Shown here: positions 6,465 to 14,385 of the stretch, piece by piece
How the letters are laid out: the number at the start of each line of letters is the position of its first letter
Position numbering within the stretch: position 1 is the stretch's first letter
Origin: Anaerotignum sp.
GTDB lineage: Bacteria > Bacillota > Clostridia > Lachnospirales > Anaerotignaceae
DNA: 25,053 bases
Assembly (NCBI GenBank): GCA_020024395.1
Contig: JAHHTV010000003.1
Location: 1 to 25,053 of the forward strand
Direction: 5' to 3'
The notes under the pieces: model-generated
The model's input: the letters and a program-made list of their open reading frames with translations, nothing else
Told to the model about the DNA's origin: nothing
Databases searched by the model: none
Position numbers and translations under genes: made by a program

Positions 6465-7643
6465 ATGTATACAATAAAACCCTATAACCAAATATCTCAG
6501 GCAGGCTTTTCCAAACTGCCAAACACAACATTTGACATCAATACCGAAACCGATGCCCCACACGGCATATTATTGCGTAGTTATGACCTACATGATATGA
6601 CATTTCCTGAAACACTGCTTGGTATTGCACGTGCAGGTGCAGGCACAAATAACATCCCCATTGCACAATGTACAGAACGTGGCATCCCTGTATTCAATAC
6701 TCCTGGGGCGAATGCCAATGCTGTCAAAGAATTGGTTTTGACTGCACTTTTGATATCTTCCCGCCATGTTTTGGAGGGTGCAAACTGGGTACAAACACAA
6801 ACAGACACAGACCAACTGCAAAAATCCGTAGAAAATGCAAAAAAACAATTTGCAGGTCCCGAAATACAAGGCAAAACATTGGGCGTTGTTGGTTTGGGTG
6901 CAATTGGTGTATTGGTCGCAAATGCTGCTTTGGATTTGGGCATGGAAGTCATCGGCTATGACCCTTATTTAACATTAGAGTCTGCTTGGCATCTTTCTGC
7001 TGCTGTAAAAAAATCTGAAACATTAGAGGACTTATTTTCAAAAAGTGATTATGTCACATTGCATATTCCTTTGAATGATAAAACAAAACACACTGTTTCC
7101 AAAAACTTGCTTGCAGTTGCAAAAAAAGGTATGCGTCTGTTGAACTTTGCTCGTGGAGAACTGGTGGACAATGCGGCTTTATTGGAAGCCATAGAAAACA
7201 AAACCGTTTGTCGTTATATCACAGATTTCCCGAAATCTGAATTATTGGGCAATCCCAATATCATACTCACACCGCATTTGGGTGCATCCACACCAGAATC
7301 GGAAGAAAACTGTGCAGAAATGGCAGCTGTTGCATTAAGAGAATATTTACTATATGGCAATATCAAAAATTCTGTAAATTTTCCAAACTGTATTGTTCCA
7401 TATTCTGGAAAACCACGTATTACCGTTTCCCATGCCAACATTGTCAATATGATTGGACAGTTGGGTTCTGTGTTTACCAAACACCATATCAATGTAGACA
7501 AAATGGTAAACAACTCCAAAGGCGAATTGGCATACAATATCATTGTTTGCGATGATTTGCCCGCAGATACTTCCTCTTTGGTAGAAGATTTATATGCCAT
7601 TTCCAGTGTCAAAAAAGTACGTATACTCAATCAGGAGGGATAA
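6465..7643 (+). CDS. serA: D-3-phosphoglycerate dehydrogenase
   Basis: SerA oxidises 3-phosphoglycerate to 3-phosphohydroxypyruvate with NAD, the committed first step of serine synthesis. The 392-aa protein has the 2-hydroxyacid dehydrogenase fold: an N-terminal substrate part (ARAGAGTNNIP), the Rossmann motif GVVGLGAIG, the NFARGELVD segment with the catalytic arginine, and LTPHLGAST with the catalytic histidine. About 75 C-terminal residues form an ACT-like domain (ITVSHANIVNMIGQLGSVF...), a common site for serine feedback. It lacks the extra intervening domain of the long SerA type. The ATG follows AAGGAGG at good spacing, 15 bp past serC. The stop is 4 bp before the DUF1015 start. Confidence 0.95.
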   Translation: MYTIKPYNQISQAGFSKLPNTTFDINTETDAPHGILLRSYDLHDMTFPETLLGIARAGAGTNNIPIAQCTERGIPVFNTPGANANAVKELVLTALLISSRHVLEGANWVQTQTDTDQLQKSVENAKKQFAGPEIQGKTLGVVGLGAIGVLVANAALDLGMEVIGYDPYLTLESAWHLSAAVKKSETLEDLFSKSDYVTLHIPLNDKTKHTVSKNLLAVAKKGMRLLNFARGELVDNAALLEAIENKTVCRYITDFPKSELLGNPNIILTPHLGASTPESEENCAEMAAVALREYLLYGNIKNSVNFPNCIVPYSGKPRITVSHANIVNMIGQLGSVFTKHHINVDKMVNNSKGELAYNIIVCDDLPADTSSLVEDLYAISSVKKVRILNQEG

Positions 7644-7647
7644 TTTT

Positions 7648-8895
7648 ATGGCAACTGTAAAACCTTTTTCTGGTATTCGTCCAAATCCTGCACTTGCAGC
7701 ACAAATTGCCGCTTTACCCTATGATGTCATGAACAGACAAGAGGCAAAAGCAATGGCAAAAGATAACCCATACTCTTTTTTACACATTGACCGTGCAGAA
7801 ATTGATTTACCAGATGATATTGACCCATACAGCGATATTGTTTATCAAACCGCAAAACAAAAATTAGATGATATGATACAAAATGGCGATTTTATACAAG
7901 ATACTTTGCCCAATTTTTATATCTATCGCTTGACCATGGACGGGCGCAGTCAAACAGGGCTTGTGGCTTGTACTTCCATTGATGAATACTTAAACGGTGT
8001 TATCAAGAAACATGAATTGACAAGAGCTGATAAAGAAACAGACCGTATTCGTCATGTGGATACACTCAACGCCAATACAGGGCCTATATTTTTGGCTTAT
8101 CGCAAAAATGATGATGCAAAAGCCATATGCAACCAGTGGACAAATACAAAAAAACCTGTATATGACTTTGTATCAGATGATGGTATCCAGCATACCGTAT
8201 GGTGTATTGATGATGCTGCAACCATAAACCATTTGACAGAAAGTTTTGCACAAGTACCATACTTGTATATTGCAGATGGACACCATCGCAATGCTTCTGC
8301 TGTCAAAGTTGGGCAAAAACGCAGAGCAGAGCATCCTCATGCACCTGCAGATTCAGAATTTAATTATTATTTGTCTGTATTATTTCCTGCTGATGAATTG
8401 CATATATTTGATTATAACCGTGTGGTCAAAGATTTACATGGCTATACAGAAACCACTTTTTTACAAGCATTGGAAACATCTTTTGTAGTATCTCCTGCAC
8501 CACAAAGCCCATTTGCACCACAAAAATTGCATACATTTGGTATGTATTTGGGCGGTAAATGGTATTGTTTAGAAGCAAAACCAAGTGTTTGCAGTGACGA
8601 CATTGTCAAAGGCTTAGACGTTTCTATATTACAAAATGCGTTATTAACACCTATACTAGATATACAAGACCCCCGTACAGACAAACGCATTGACTTTGTG
8701 GGTGGTATTCGTGGCTTGCATGCGTTACAACAGCGTGTAGACAGTGGTGAAATGGCAGTTGCATTTTCCATGTATCCCACTTCCATGCAAGAATTGATGG
8801 CAGTTGCGGATGCAGGATTGACCATGCCGCCAAAATCCACATGGTTTGAACCCAAATTACGCAGTGGACTCTTGATACATGATTTGGGAACATAA
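7648..8895 (+). CDS. DUF1015 family protein, third gene of the serine operon
   Basis: The 415-aa protein belongs to DUF1015, a family without a firm biochemical role that I recall being annotated as distantly ParB/SpoOJ-like. It starts with VKPFSGIRPNP and LPYDVMNRQEA, and a strongly conserved-looking motif YIADGHHRNAS lies near residues 205-216. The DGHHR motif resembles the nucleotide-handling motif of ParB/sulfiredoxin-fold serine kinases. No membrane helix or signal peptide is seen. The ATG follows GGAGGG; its ribosome site lies in the end of serA and only 4 bp separate the genes, implying coupling. The context argues for a role in serine or phosphoserine metabolism, perhaps the step otherwise done by SerB, which is absent here. 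That role is inference. Confidence 0.85.
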   Translation: MATVKPFSGIRPNPALAAQIAALPYDVMNRQEAKAMAKDNPYSFLHIDRAEIDLPDDIDPYSDIVYQTAKQKLDDMIQNGDFIQDTLPNFYIYRLTMDGRSQTGLVACTSIDEYLNGVIKKHELTRADKETDRIRHVDTLNANTGPIFLAYRKNDDAKAICNQWTNTKKPVYDFVSDDGIQHTVWCIDDAATINHLTESFAQVPYLYIADGHHRNASAVKVGQKRRAEHPHAPADSEFNYYLSVLFPADELHIFDYNRVVKDLHGYTETTFLQALETSFVVSPAPQSPFAPQKLHTFGMYLGGKWYCLEAKPSVCSDDIVKGLDVSILQNALLTPILDIQDPRTDKRIDFVGGIRGLHALQQRVDSGEMAVAFSMYPTSMQELMAVADAGLTMPPKSTWFEPKLRSGLLIHDLGT

Positions 8896-8906
8896 TTTGT
8901 TTGAAC

Positions 8907-8952
8907 ACCTCCTTTGCATACTTCCCCTTTGCATTGGAGGTTTTATTTTTGA
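8907..8952 (+). terminator. Intrinsic terminator of the serine operon
   Basis: ACCTCC (8907-8912) pairs with GGAGGT (8936-8941), with an inner TGCA/TGCA pairing, followed by TTTATTTTTGATTTT. It lies just past the DUF1015 stop codon. Confidence 0.6.
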
Positions 8953-9027
8953 TTTTATTTTCCATTTTTTGATGGTATAAAACACTTTTTTCTTCGCATA
9001 CTAAAAAGAAAAAGGAGGGCAAACAAT

Positions 9028-9186
9028 ATGAACAAATTCGCAATGGGTGTATTGATGGGTGGTGCTGCGGCATTTGCTGGTATAGGCTATTTGATGCAGG
9101 ACAAAAAAACATATCATAAAATGGTACGCAAAGGGAAAAAATTAGCTTCTCGTGCCGAAGAAGTTATGGATGATATTATTGATTAA
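9028..9186 (+). CDS. Hypothetical 52-aa single-helix membrane protein
   Basis: An ATG 6 nt after AAGGAGGGC opens a 52-codon frame ending in TAA. The protein begins MNKFAMGVLMGGAAAFAGIGYLM, a glycine/alanine-rich helix that could span the membrane. A basic stretch follows (about residues 25-42, many Lys/Arg), then an acidic end (EEVMDDIID). This layout recalls small YtxH-like envelope proteins, but I do not recognise a family. The excellent ribosome site, its isolation between two terminators and the strong 19-bp terminator right after the stop argue that it is a real gene. Function unknown. Confidence 0.72.
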   Translation: MNKFAMGVLMGGAAAFAGIGYLMQDKKTYHKMVRKGKKLASRAEEVMDDIID

Positions 9187-9228
9187 ACAGAAAAGACTAT
9201 CCGTTTTCGGATAGTCTTTTCTGTTTTT
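9185..9228. terminator. Strong intrinsic terminator between convergent genes
   Basis: A perfect 19-bp stem (9185-9203 with 9208-9226, TTTT loop) is followed by further T residues on the plus strand. It overlaps the stop codon of the 52-aa gene. It sits between this gene and the convergent C39-like peptidase gene, and an AAA/TTT flank lets it act weakly on the minus strand too. Confidence 0.85.
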
Positions 9229-9250
9229 TGAGAGAGGGTAATATTCTATG

Positions 9251-10003
9251 TCAATCTACAACTTGTTTTTGAATAATCCAATAAGCCCCATTTGTGGTTG
9301 GGCTTGTTTTTGCTTCTTGTAATATGGTATCTAAATCCCATGTTTTTTCTGAATTTTCTTTGCTTTTTGGGTCAGCCAAAGACACTTTATCTTTGCTATC
9401 AATATCATACAACAATAGAAAATGTCCACTGCCCGTAAAATGCCCTTCCCCCATCAATGCAATGACAGGATAACCAGCTTGCAAAGCCTCTTTCACTTGC
9501 GTGCCATCGTTTGTTGTGGTGGTTTGTATCCCATATGCTGCAAGCCCTTCTGCAATCAATGTATGATAACTGCCATATCCTTGGCTACAATAACCATTTT
9601 CATACGACCAGTCTGCCATTTGTTTTGGGTTGATTTTATTATCTCCCAAAGTACTCACCACCATTGCAAGCACCGTTGGCCCGCAACCTGTATCTTCGAT
9701 ATAATCGGTTTTTCCATACAATTCTTTTGCCCAAGCTGGGTCTTCTTGATTATAATATGTCGACCAGCCTGCTGTTTGCGATTTCATTGGCAATATGGGT
9801 GTTTTTACACGAAATTCTGTTGCTATTTTGGGTGGCATAAAAGTCACCACTGCCAACAGTATTACATAAAAAAGCAATCTTCTTTTTCTGCCTTTTCTGC
9901 GGCGGTTGTTAAATAAAATCATACCCATCTGTATCACAAACAAAAGAAAGAATATGCCCATTGCGACAAAACGCAATATCAATAATATTTGATGGATATT
10001 CAT
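9251..10003 (-). CDS. Membrane-anchored C39-like cysteine peptidase
   Basis: The 250-aa protein has two N-terminal membrane helices (about residues 8-30 and 43-58) joined by a very basic linker (NNRRRKGRKRR). A peptidase_C39_2-like papain-fold domain follows from about residue 70. The presumed catalytic residues are Cys107 in DTGCGPT, His194 in GSGHFLLLYD and an Asp in SLADPKS near 212. The linker predicts a cytosolic loop, so the catalytic domain should face outside. C39-like domains process leader peptides or other surface substrates; no transporter or bacteriocin gene is adjacent, so this is not a bacteriocin exporter. The ATG follows a weak GGGGG ribosome site. Substrate unknown. Confidence 0.78.
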   Translation of the reverse strand: MNIHQILLILRFVAMGIFFLLFVIQMGMILFNNRRRKGRKRRLLFYVILLAVVTFMPPKIATEFRVKTPILPMKSQTAGWSTYYNQEDPAWAKELYGKTDYIEDTGCGPTVLAMVVSTLGDNKINPKQMADWSYENGYCSQGYGSYHTLIAEGLAAYGIQTTTTNDGTQVKEALQAGYPVIALMGEGHFTGSGHFLLLYDIDSKDKVSLADPKSKENSEKTWDLDTILQEAKTSPTTNGAYWIIQKQVVD

Positions 10004-10122
10004 ATTCTTGCCCCCATTCCGACTATGGTATCAGTATATCATGTATTTTTAACAGAACCTTTGCGAAAAATCGTCAAATTTATTAAGAATTTCTGCAAAA
10101 TTTTTTATCTTTTGTAGTTTGT

Positions 10123-10158
10123 AAAAAAACCGCATACGAAACATTCGTACACGGTTTT
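10123..10158 (-). terminator. Intrinsic terminator after gltX
   Basis: A stem of about 13 bp with one small interruption (AACCG and TACGAA arms, 10127-10140 with 10143-10156) is followed by seven T residues on the minus strand. It lies about 23 nt past the gltX stop codon. Confidence 0.8.
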
Positions 10159-10180
10159 CTGCAATTTTTCAATGTGCGTT

Positions 10181-11629
10181 TTATGCCTGTAACAAAGCAA
10201 TCCCTGCTTTGATACGACGAATACTTTCTTCTTTGCCCAAAATATCTGCCAATTCCATTGCACCACCTGGAGAAGTTGGTTCACCAGACAATGCTGTTCT
10301 AACAGGCCACAACAACTGACCGTTTTTGATACCCAGTGTTGGCACCAATGCCATCAATGTATCATGAATACTGTCTGTGTTCCAATCATTCAGATTTTCC
10401 AGTACAGGCAATACTGCTTCCAAAGAGGATAATGCAATTTCATCATTTGTTTTCATTTTTTTGTGGGTATACAGTTCTGTGCCGTATGTGGGCAATTCTT
10501 TGAAAAATTGTACCATAGCAGGAATGTCGTTGAGTGTTTCCAAACGTTTTTGCAATAATACAGCAATTTTTCTCAAATCCAAATTGGTATCGCCCAATGT
10601 TTCTTTCAATTTTGGCTCTGCCAACTGATAATATTTTTCAAAATCCATGGCTTTCAAATATTCGCTATTCATCCATGTCAGTTTTTTGATATCAAAAATA
10701 GAAGGCGATTTGCTCAACCCTGCCATATCAAATTTTTGTTCTAATTCTTTGAGACTAAATATTTCTGTGTTGTCGGAAGGACTCCAGCCAAGCAATGCAA
10801 TATAGTTCATAATGGCTTCCACAACAAACCCTTCATTGACCAAATCTTCAAAAGACTTGTCCCCATGACGTTTTGACAATTTGTGGTGTGCATCACGCAT
10901 AACTGCTGGCAAATGCACATATACAGGAGGTTCCCAACCAAATGCTTGATACAGCAAATTGTATTTTGGTGTAGATGACAGATATTCACTGCCACGCACC
11001 ACATGGGTAATTTTCATCAAATGGTCGTCCACAACATTTGCAAAGTTGTATGTGGGGAAACCATCGGCTTTCATCAATATTTGGTCGTCCAGTTCTGCAT
11101 TCTCTACAGTAATATCACCATATACCACATCAGAAAATGTAGTTGTTCCTTCTGTTGGCATTTTTTGGCGAATAACAAATGGTTCACCTGCATCTAATTT
11201 TGCTTGTACATCTTCTTTTGACAAATGCAAACAATGTCTATCGTATTTTGCAAAAGCTGTACCTTCTGCATTACTTTCTTTCAAAGACTCCAAACGTTCT
11301 TTTGTACAGAAACAGTAATATGCTTCGCCTTTTTCCACCAATTCTTTTGCATAACCCATATACATTCCCATACGTTCACTTTGCACATAAGGGCCATATG
11401 CACCACCAATGTCAGGGCCTTCATCATACTGTAATCCTGTCATACGCATGGTATTATAAATAACATCAACCGCACCTTCTACCAAACGTTCTTGGTCTGT
11501 ATCCTCAATACGCAATATAAATTTACCGCCTTGTGATTTTGCAATCAGATATTCATACAAAGCAGTTCTCAAATTGCCGATATGCATATAACCTGTAGGA
11601 CTGGGTGCAAATCGGGTTCTGATTTCCAT
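10181..11629 (-). CDS. gltX: Glutamyl-tRNA synthetase
   Basis: GltX charges tRNA-Glu with glutamate in the cytosol, and in many Firmicutes also tRNA-Gln, later corrected by GatCAB. The 482-aa length is normal. The class I signatures are present: [14 protein letters not shown] (HIGH-type, residues 7-19) and KLSKRHG (KMSKS-type). A zinc-site pattern C-x-C...C-x-H is kept in YYCFC...RHCLH. The C-terminal anticodon-binding part is intact. The ATG at 11627-11629 follows AGGAAG. The gene stands alone, with its own terminator, and a perfect 18-bp palindrome lies in its upstream region. Nothing indicates a second, tRNA-Gln-specific copy. Confidence 0.95.
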   Translation of the reverse strand: MEIRTRFAPSPTGYMHIGNLRTALYEYLIAKSQGGKFILRIEDTDQERLVEGAVDVIYNTMRMTGLQYDEGPDIGGAYGPYVQSERMGMYMGYAKELVEKGEAYYCFCTKERLESLKESNAEGTAFAKYDRHCLHLSKEDVQAKLDAGEPFVIRQKMPTEGTTTFSDVVYGDITVENAELDDQILMKADGFPTYNFANVVDDHLMKITHVVRGSEYLSSTPKYNLLYQAFGWEPPVYVHLPAVMRDAHHKLSKRHGDKSFEDLVNEGFVVEAIMNYIALLGWSPSDNTEIFSLKELEQKFDMAGLSKSPSIFDIKKLTWMNSEYLKAMDFEKYYQLAEPKLKETLGDTNLDLRKIAVLLQKRLETLNDIPAMVQFFKELPTYGTELYTHKKMKTNDEIALSSLEAVLPVLENLNDWNTDSIHDTLMALVPTLGIKNGQLLWPVRTALSGEPTSPGGAMELADILGKEESIRRIKAGIALLQA

Positions 11630-11655
11630 AAACTATCTTCCTTTCTTATATACAT

Positions 11656-11673
11656 GAAACAATATATTGTTTC
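11656..11673. repeat. Perfect 18-bp palindrome upstream of gltX
   Basis: GAAACAATATATTGTTTC equals its own reverse complement. It ends 27 bp before the gltX start codon, between a TATACA-like -10 candidate and the ribosome site. It may be an operator for a dimeric regulator or a short RNA hairpin. Confidence 0.6.
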
Positions 11674-11752
11674 GTATTTTTTTCTTACTGTATAGTTTAA
11701 TCAGAAAATTCATGACTGTAAAGTAGTCATTTTCAAAAAAACGCAAAAATAT

Positions 11753-11781
11753 TTGTTTCTTGGGTGTATTTATGCTATACT
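11753..11781 (+). promoter_or_regulatory. Sigma-A promoter of the AI-2E family transporter gene
   Basis: TTGTTT (11753-11758), a 17-bp spacer and TATACT (11776-11781). The predicted start near 11788 is about 30 nt before the TTG start codon. An in-frame ATG inside the -35 box cannot be the translation start of this transcript. Confidence 0.65.
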
Positions 11782-11818
11782 TGTTCACACAGACAAACAC
11801 AGAGAGGAGGGCTTTGTT

Positions 11819-12982
11819 TTGACTTTAGACAGACAAACTCTGAAAAAATTACGTTGGTTGATTGTATTTGCATTACTCGCTTTTATTGTGCTTTGGCGTT
11901 TTGATAAAGTGGTGTATATTGTTTCATTTATTGGAGGCATATTGGCACCTTTTATACTAGGTGGTGCTATTGCATTTATATTAAGCGTGCCTATGGCTTG
12001 TTTGGAACGCATATTTTACAAATTATGCAAAAAAGAAACTTTACCAGAAAAACGTGCGAAATTTGAAAAACGGCTACGTCCTTTCAGTTTGATATTGACA
12101 CTGCTTTTGGTATTTGTGATACTGGCACTTGCCATATTGGTTGTATTTCCAGAATTGGGACGCACCATATCCACATTGGGCAGAACCATACAAACAAAAT
12201 TGCCTATACTTTTGGAAGAATTTGATAATCTTTTGCGAGATAACAGCGAAATTGCTTACTGGCTGAACAGCATCGATTTGAATTGGGAACAAATGGTGCA
12301 AAAAATACTTATCATGTTTCATACTGGTGCTGATTTTATATTGGGTTCTACATTCTCCATTGCACAAAGTATATTCAGCGGTGTAACCACATTTGTCATT
12401 GGTCTGGTATTTGCTTGCTACATATTGATACAAAAAGAAAAATTGCAAGAACAATGCCGCAAAGTATTGTATGCTTATTTGAAACCACAGCAGGCAGAAC
12501 GTATATTTGAAATTGCAACATTGACCCATCACACATTTGCAAAATTTCTGACAGGACAGTGTTTGGAAGCGGTCATATTGGGTACCATGTTCTTTGTATC
12601 CATGACAATATTCAAATTCCCTTATGCATTGTTGGTTGGCGTACTCATATCCGTTACTGCATTGATACCTATATTTGGAGCATTTATTGGTTGTATTGTG
12701 GCAACATTTTTGATATTGGTTGTCAATCCACCACAAGCCATCGGGTTTATCATACTGTTCTTTGTATTGCAACAATTAGAAGGCAATTTTATATATCCTT
12801 ATGTTGTGGGTGGCTCTGTTGGGTTGCCTTCCATATGGGTACTGGTTGCTGTAACATTGGGTGGTAGCTTGATGGGTATTATTGGTATGCTGATATTCAT
12901 TCCATTGATGTCTGTACTTTATACATTATTCAGACAAGATGTCTATAAACGACTAGAACAAAAAAACATAAAACCATCTTAA
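11819..12982 (+). CDS. AI-2E family (PF01594) transporter/permease
   Basis: The 387-aa integral membrane protein has about eight hydrophobic helices: two near the N-terminus, one around residue 80, and a C-terminal cluster with the family pattern PYVVGGSVGLPSIWVLVAVTLGGSLMGIIGMLIFIPL. A large soluble section of about 70 residues lies between helices three and four. Members include TqsA, an autoinducer-2 exporter, YtvI-type sporulation proteins and Na/H antiporters, so the cargo cannot be assigned. The start is TTG at 11819, 7 nt after GGAGGG; the ATG at 11753 lies in the promoter. It is transcribed alone and ends at a strong terminator. Confidence 0.87.
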   Translation: MTLDRQTLKKLRWLIVFALLAFIVLWRFDKVVYIVSFIGGILAPFILGGAIAFILSVPMACLERIFYKLCKKETLPEKRAKFEKRLRPFSLILTLLLVFVILALAILVVFPELGRTISTLGRTIQTKLPILLEEFDNLLRDNSEIAYWLNSIDLNWEQMVQKILIMFHTGADFILGSTFSIAQSIFSGVTTFVIGLVFACYILIQKEKLQEQCRKVLYAYLKPQQAERIFEIATLTHHTFAKFLTGQCLEAVILGTMFFVSMTIFKFPYALLVGVLISVTALIPIFGAFIGCIVATFLILVVNPPQAIGFIILFFVLQQLEGNFIYPYVVGGSVGLPSIWVLVAVTLGGSLMGIIGMLIFIPLMSVLYTLFRQDVYKRLEQKNIKPS

Positions 12983-12986
12983 ATAT

Positions 12987-13019
12987 ATTGACGGCTTTTT
13001 TCAAAAAGCCGTCAATTTT
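12987..13019 (+). terminator. Intrinsic terminator after the AI-2E transporter gene
   Basis: A stem of about 14 bp (12987-13000 with 13002-13015, GACGGC/GCCGTC core) is followed by TTTTG. It lies five bases past the stop codon. Confidence 0.8.
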
Positions 13020-13042
13020 GTTATATATAAAGACAAATGCCC

Positions 13043-13071
13043 TTGTTGTAAAAACATTTTTGTGATATGAT
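13043..13071 (+). promoter_or_regulatory. Putative promoter of the NTF2-like gene
   Basis: TTGTTG (13043-13048), a 17-bp spacer and TATGAT (13066-13071). It fits between the upstream terminator and the GGAGG ribosome site of the next gene. Confidence 0.55.
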
Positions 13072-13112
13072 AAAAATAAAATCATTGCATTTACATATCG
13101 GAGGTGTTCATC

Positions 13113-13490
13113 ATGCGTCAAAGAGAAGAACTTTTGAAAGCTTGGTTGGATATGTGGCTTGGTCAAGAATTGCTGCCATTGGATGCTGTATTCACACATG
13201 ATGTGGAATATTTTGAATTTCAAGGCAGAAAATATTGTGGCACAGAACAAATTCGTCGTTGGTTTACACAGTGGAATAGCCAAAATCGTGTAATCCGTTG
13301 GCAAGTCTGTCGTATGATACATGACCAAAATATTACCATGATGGAATTTGAATTTCAAAGTCAAAATTTATCCGGTGAAACACGTGAATTTCAGGGGATT
13401 TATTTGGCTGAATGGGACGGCAACAACCGCATACAAAAATTGCAAGAATTTTACTGTAAATTGCCTTACGAAACACCATATATGTCATAA
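13113..13490 (+). CDS. NTF2/SnoaL-like domain protein
   Basis: The 125-aa protein fits the cone-shaped NTF2-like fold: an N-terminal helix with WLDMWLG, then ...LDAVFTHDVEYFEFQGRKYCGTEQIRRWFTQWN, where an acidic and aromatic entry strand leads to the usual G-x-x-x-I-x-x-W-F helix. Three beta strands follow (VIRWQVCRMIHDQNITMMEFEFQ...REFQGIYLAEWD). Such proteins include polyketide cyclases, dehydratases and uncharacterised stress proteins, so no reaction can be given. The start is ATG 13113, 8 nt after GGAGG; a GTG three codons earlier overlaps the ribosome site. It is a single-gene unit with its own promoter and terminator. No signal peptide is visible. Confidence 0.78.
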   Translation: MRQREELLKAWLDMWLGQELLPLDAVFTHDVEYFEFQGRKYCGTEQIRRWFTQWNSQNRVIRWQVCRMIHDQNITMMEFEFQSQNLSGETREFQGIYLAEWDGNNRIQKLQEFYCKLPYETPYMS

Positions 13491-13498
13491 AAACAATC

Positions 13499-13534
13499 AC
13501 GGAGAATATCTTGATTTTACAAGATATTCTCCGT
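13499..13534. terminator. Bidirectional terminator between convergent genes
   Basis: A perfect 15-bp stem (13499-13513 with 13520-13534, six-base loop) separates the NTF2-like gene (plus) and the amidase operon (minus). T-rich sequence follows on both strands, the longer run (GATTGTTTTT) being on the minus strand. Confidence 0.75.
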
Positions 13535-13557
13535 TTCCAATTTGATAGACAATGCAT

Positions 13558-14385
13558 TTATGATTTTTCATTTTTTTCTAAATACGCTACAATCGCTTTA
13601 TAATATGCTTCTGCTGCTTTTTCACATCCTTCTGCTGTTCCGAATTTTGCAACATCACTTTCATTTGTTACAAAACATTGTTCCACCAATACTGCCGCAC
13701 AATCCACATTTTTCAATATACCAAATGTATCATAATTTTCATAAACTTTTGTATCTGTACTATCAAAAAGCACTTTTTGTACAGAACCATCTGCATTTTT
13801 GACATAATATCCAAATCGTATGCCGTTTTCTCCTCTTAAGCGACTGCCTGCCGCTGCCATTTCATTTGCCAAACTTTCTGCAAATTGCATACTTTTTTCA
13901 TGATTTTTCATACCTGGCACCGCTGGATAACATTCAAAACCATATGCATTGCCACTATCTTCTGCATTGCCATGCACAGAAAGCACCAAATCTGGCTTGA
14001 CTCTTTCAAATTTACGGCTACGGTCTGTAATGGACTTTGTTTCATTCTCTCTGCGAGAGCGTACCACACGAAAACGTCCATCTGCTTTTAATAAATCTGA
14101 CAAAACAGATACCGTTTGTTCTGTCAATTCGACTTCTTGTATGATACCTTCTGCCCCTACATCATCGCCGCCATGTCCTGCGTCCAAAGCCACAGTATAT
14201 GGCTTACCATAACGATAATATACATAAAATCCACAATATCCCATGGTAAACAGCAATAAAAATATCACCAAACGATGTAACAGACCTTTTTTTCTGCGTC
14301 TACGTTTTTTGTTTTTTCTTTTTGGTGGCGGTTGTCTACGACGTTTTTCTGGCGGTTCAAAATCTCGCCAATTTCGTCCTTTCAT
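13558..14385 (-). CDS. Membrane-anchored N-acetylmuramoyl-L-alanine amidase
   Basis: A 275-aa Amidase_3 zinc enzyme that cuts peptide stems from muramic acid. The N-terminus is cytosolic and extremely basic (about 20 Lys/Arg within residues 14-33, with a proline run), then one membrane helix (about 36-55), then the catalytic domain outside. Zinc and catalytic elements are ALDAGHGGDD, the Glu in IIQEVELTEQ, LSVHGNAED and LVEQCFVTN. It differs from the CwlD copy by the long basic tail and a larger insert after SVHGNA. Its ATG shares one base with the stop codon of the upstream metallo-hydrolase gene (TAATG), so translation is probably coupled. It is last in a four-gene operon. Its role in division, sporulation or wall turnover is not clear. 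Confidence 0.87.
   Translation of the reverse strand: MKGRNWRDFEPPEKRRRQPPPKRKNKKRRRRKKGLLHRLVIFLLLFTMGYCGFYVYYRYGKPYTVALDAGHGGDDVGAEGIIQEVELTEQTVSVLSDLLKADGRFRVVRSRRENETKSITDRSRKFERVKPDLVLSVHGNAEDSGNAYGFECYPAVPGMKNHEKSMQFAESLANEMAAAGSRLRGENGIRFGYYVKNADGSVQKVLFDSTDTKVYENYDTFGILKNVDCAAVLVEQCFVTNESDVAKFGTAEGCEKAAEAYYKAIVAYLEKNEKS

Noticed and set aside
11753..11818. ATG at 11753 as the start of the AI-2E transporter
   Set aside because: It lies inside the predicted -35 box; the TTG at 11819 has a well-spaced GGAGGG, so the 22 extra residues are not part of the gene.
12074..12775. 233-codon open frame on the strand opposite the AI-2E transporter
   Set aside because: It is a shadow of the real gene, has Tyr/Cys/Gln-rich composition typical of antisense readings, and lacks a ribosome site.
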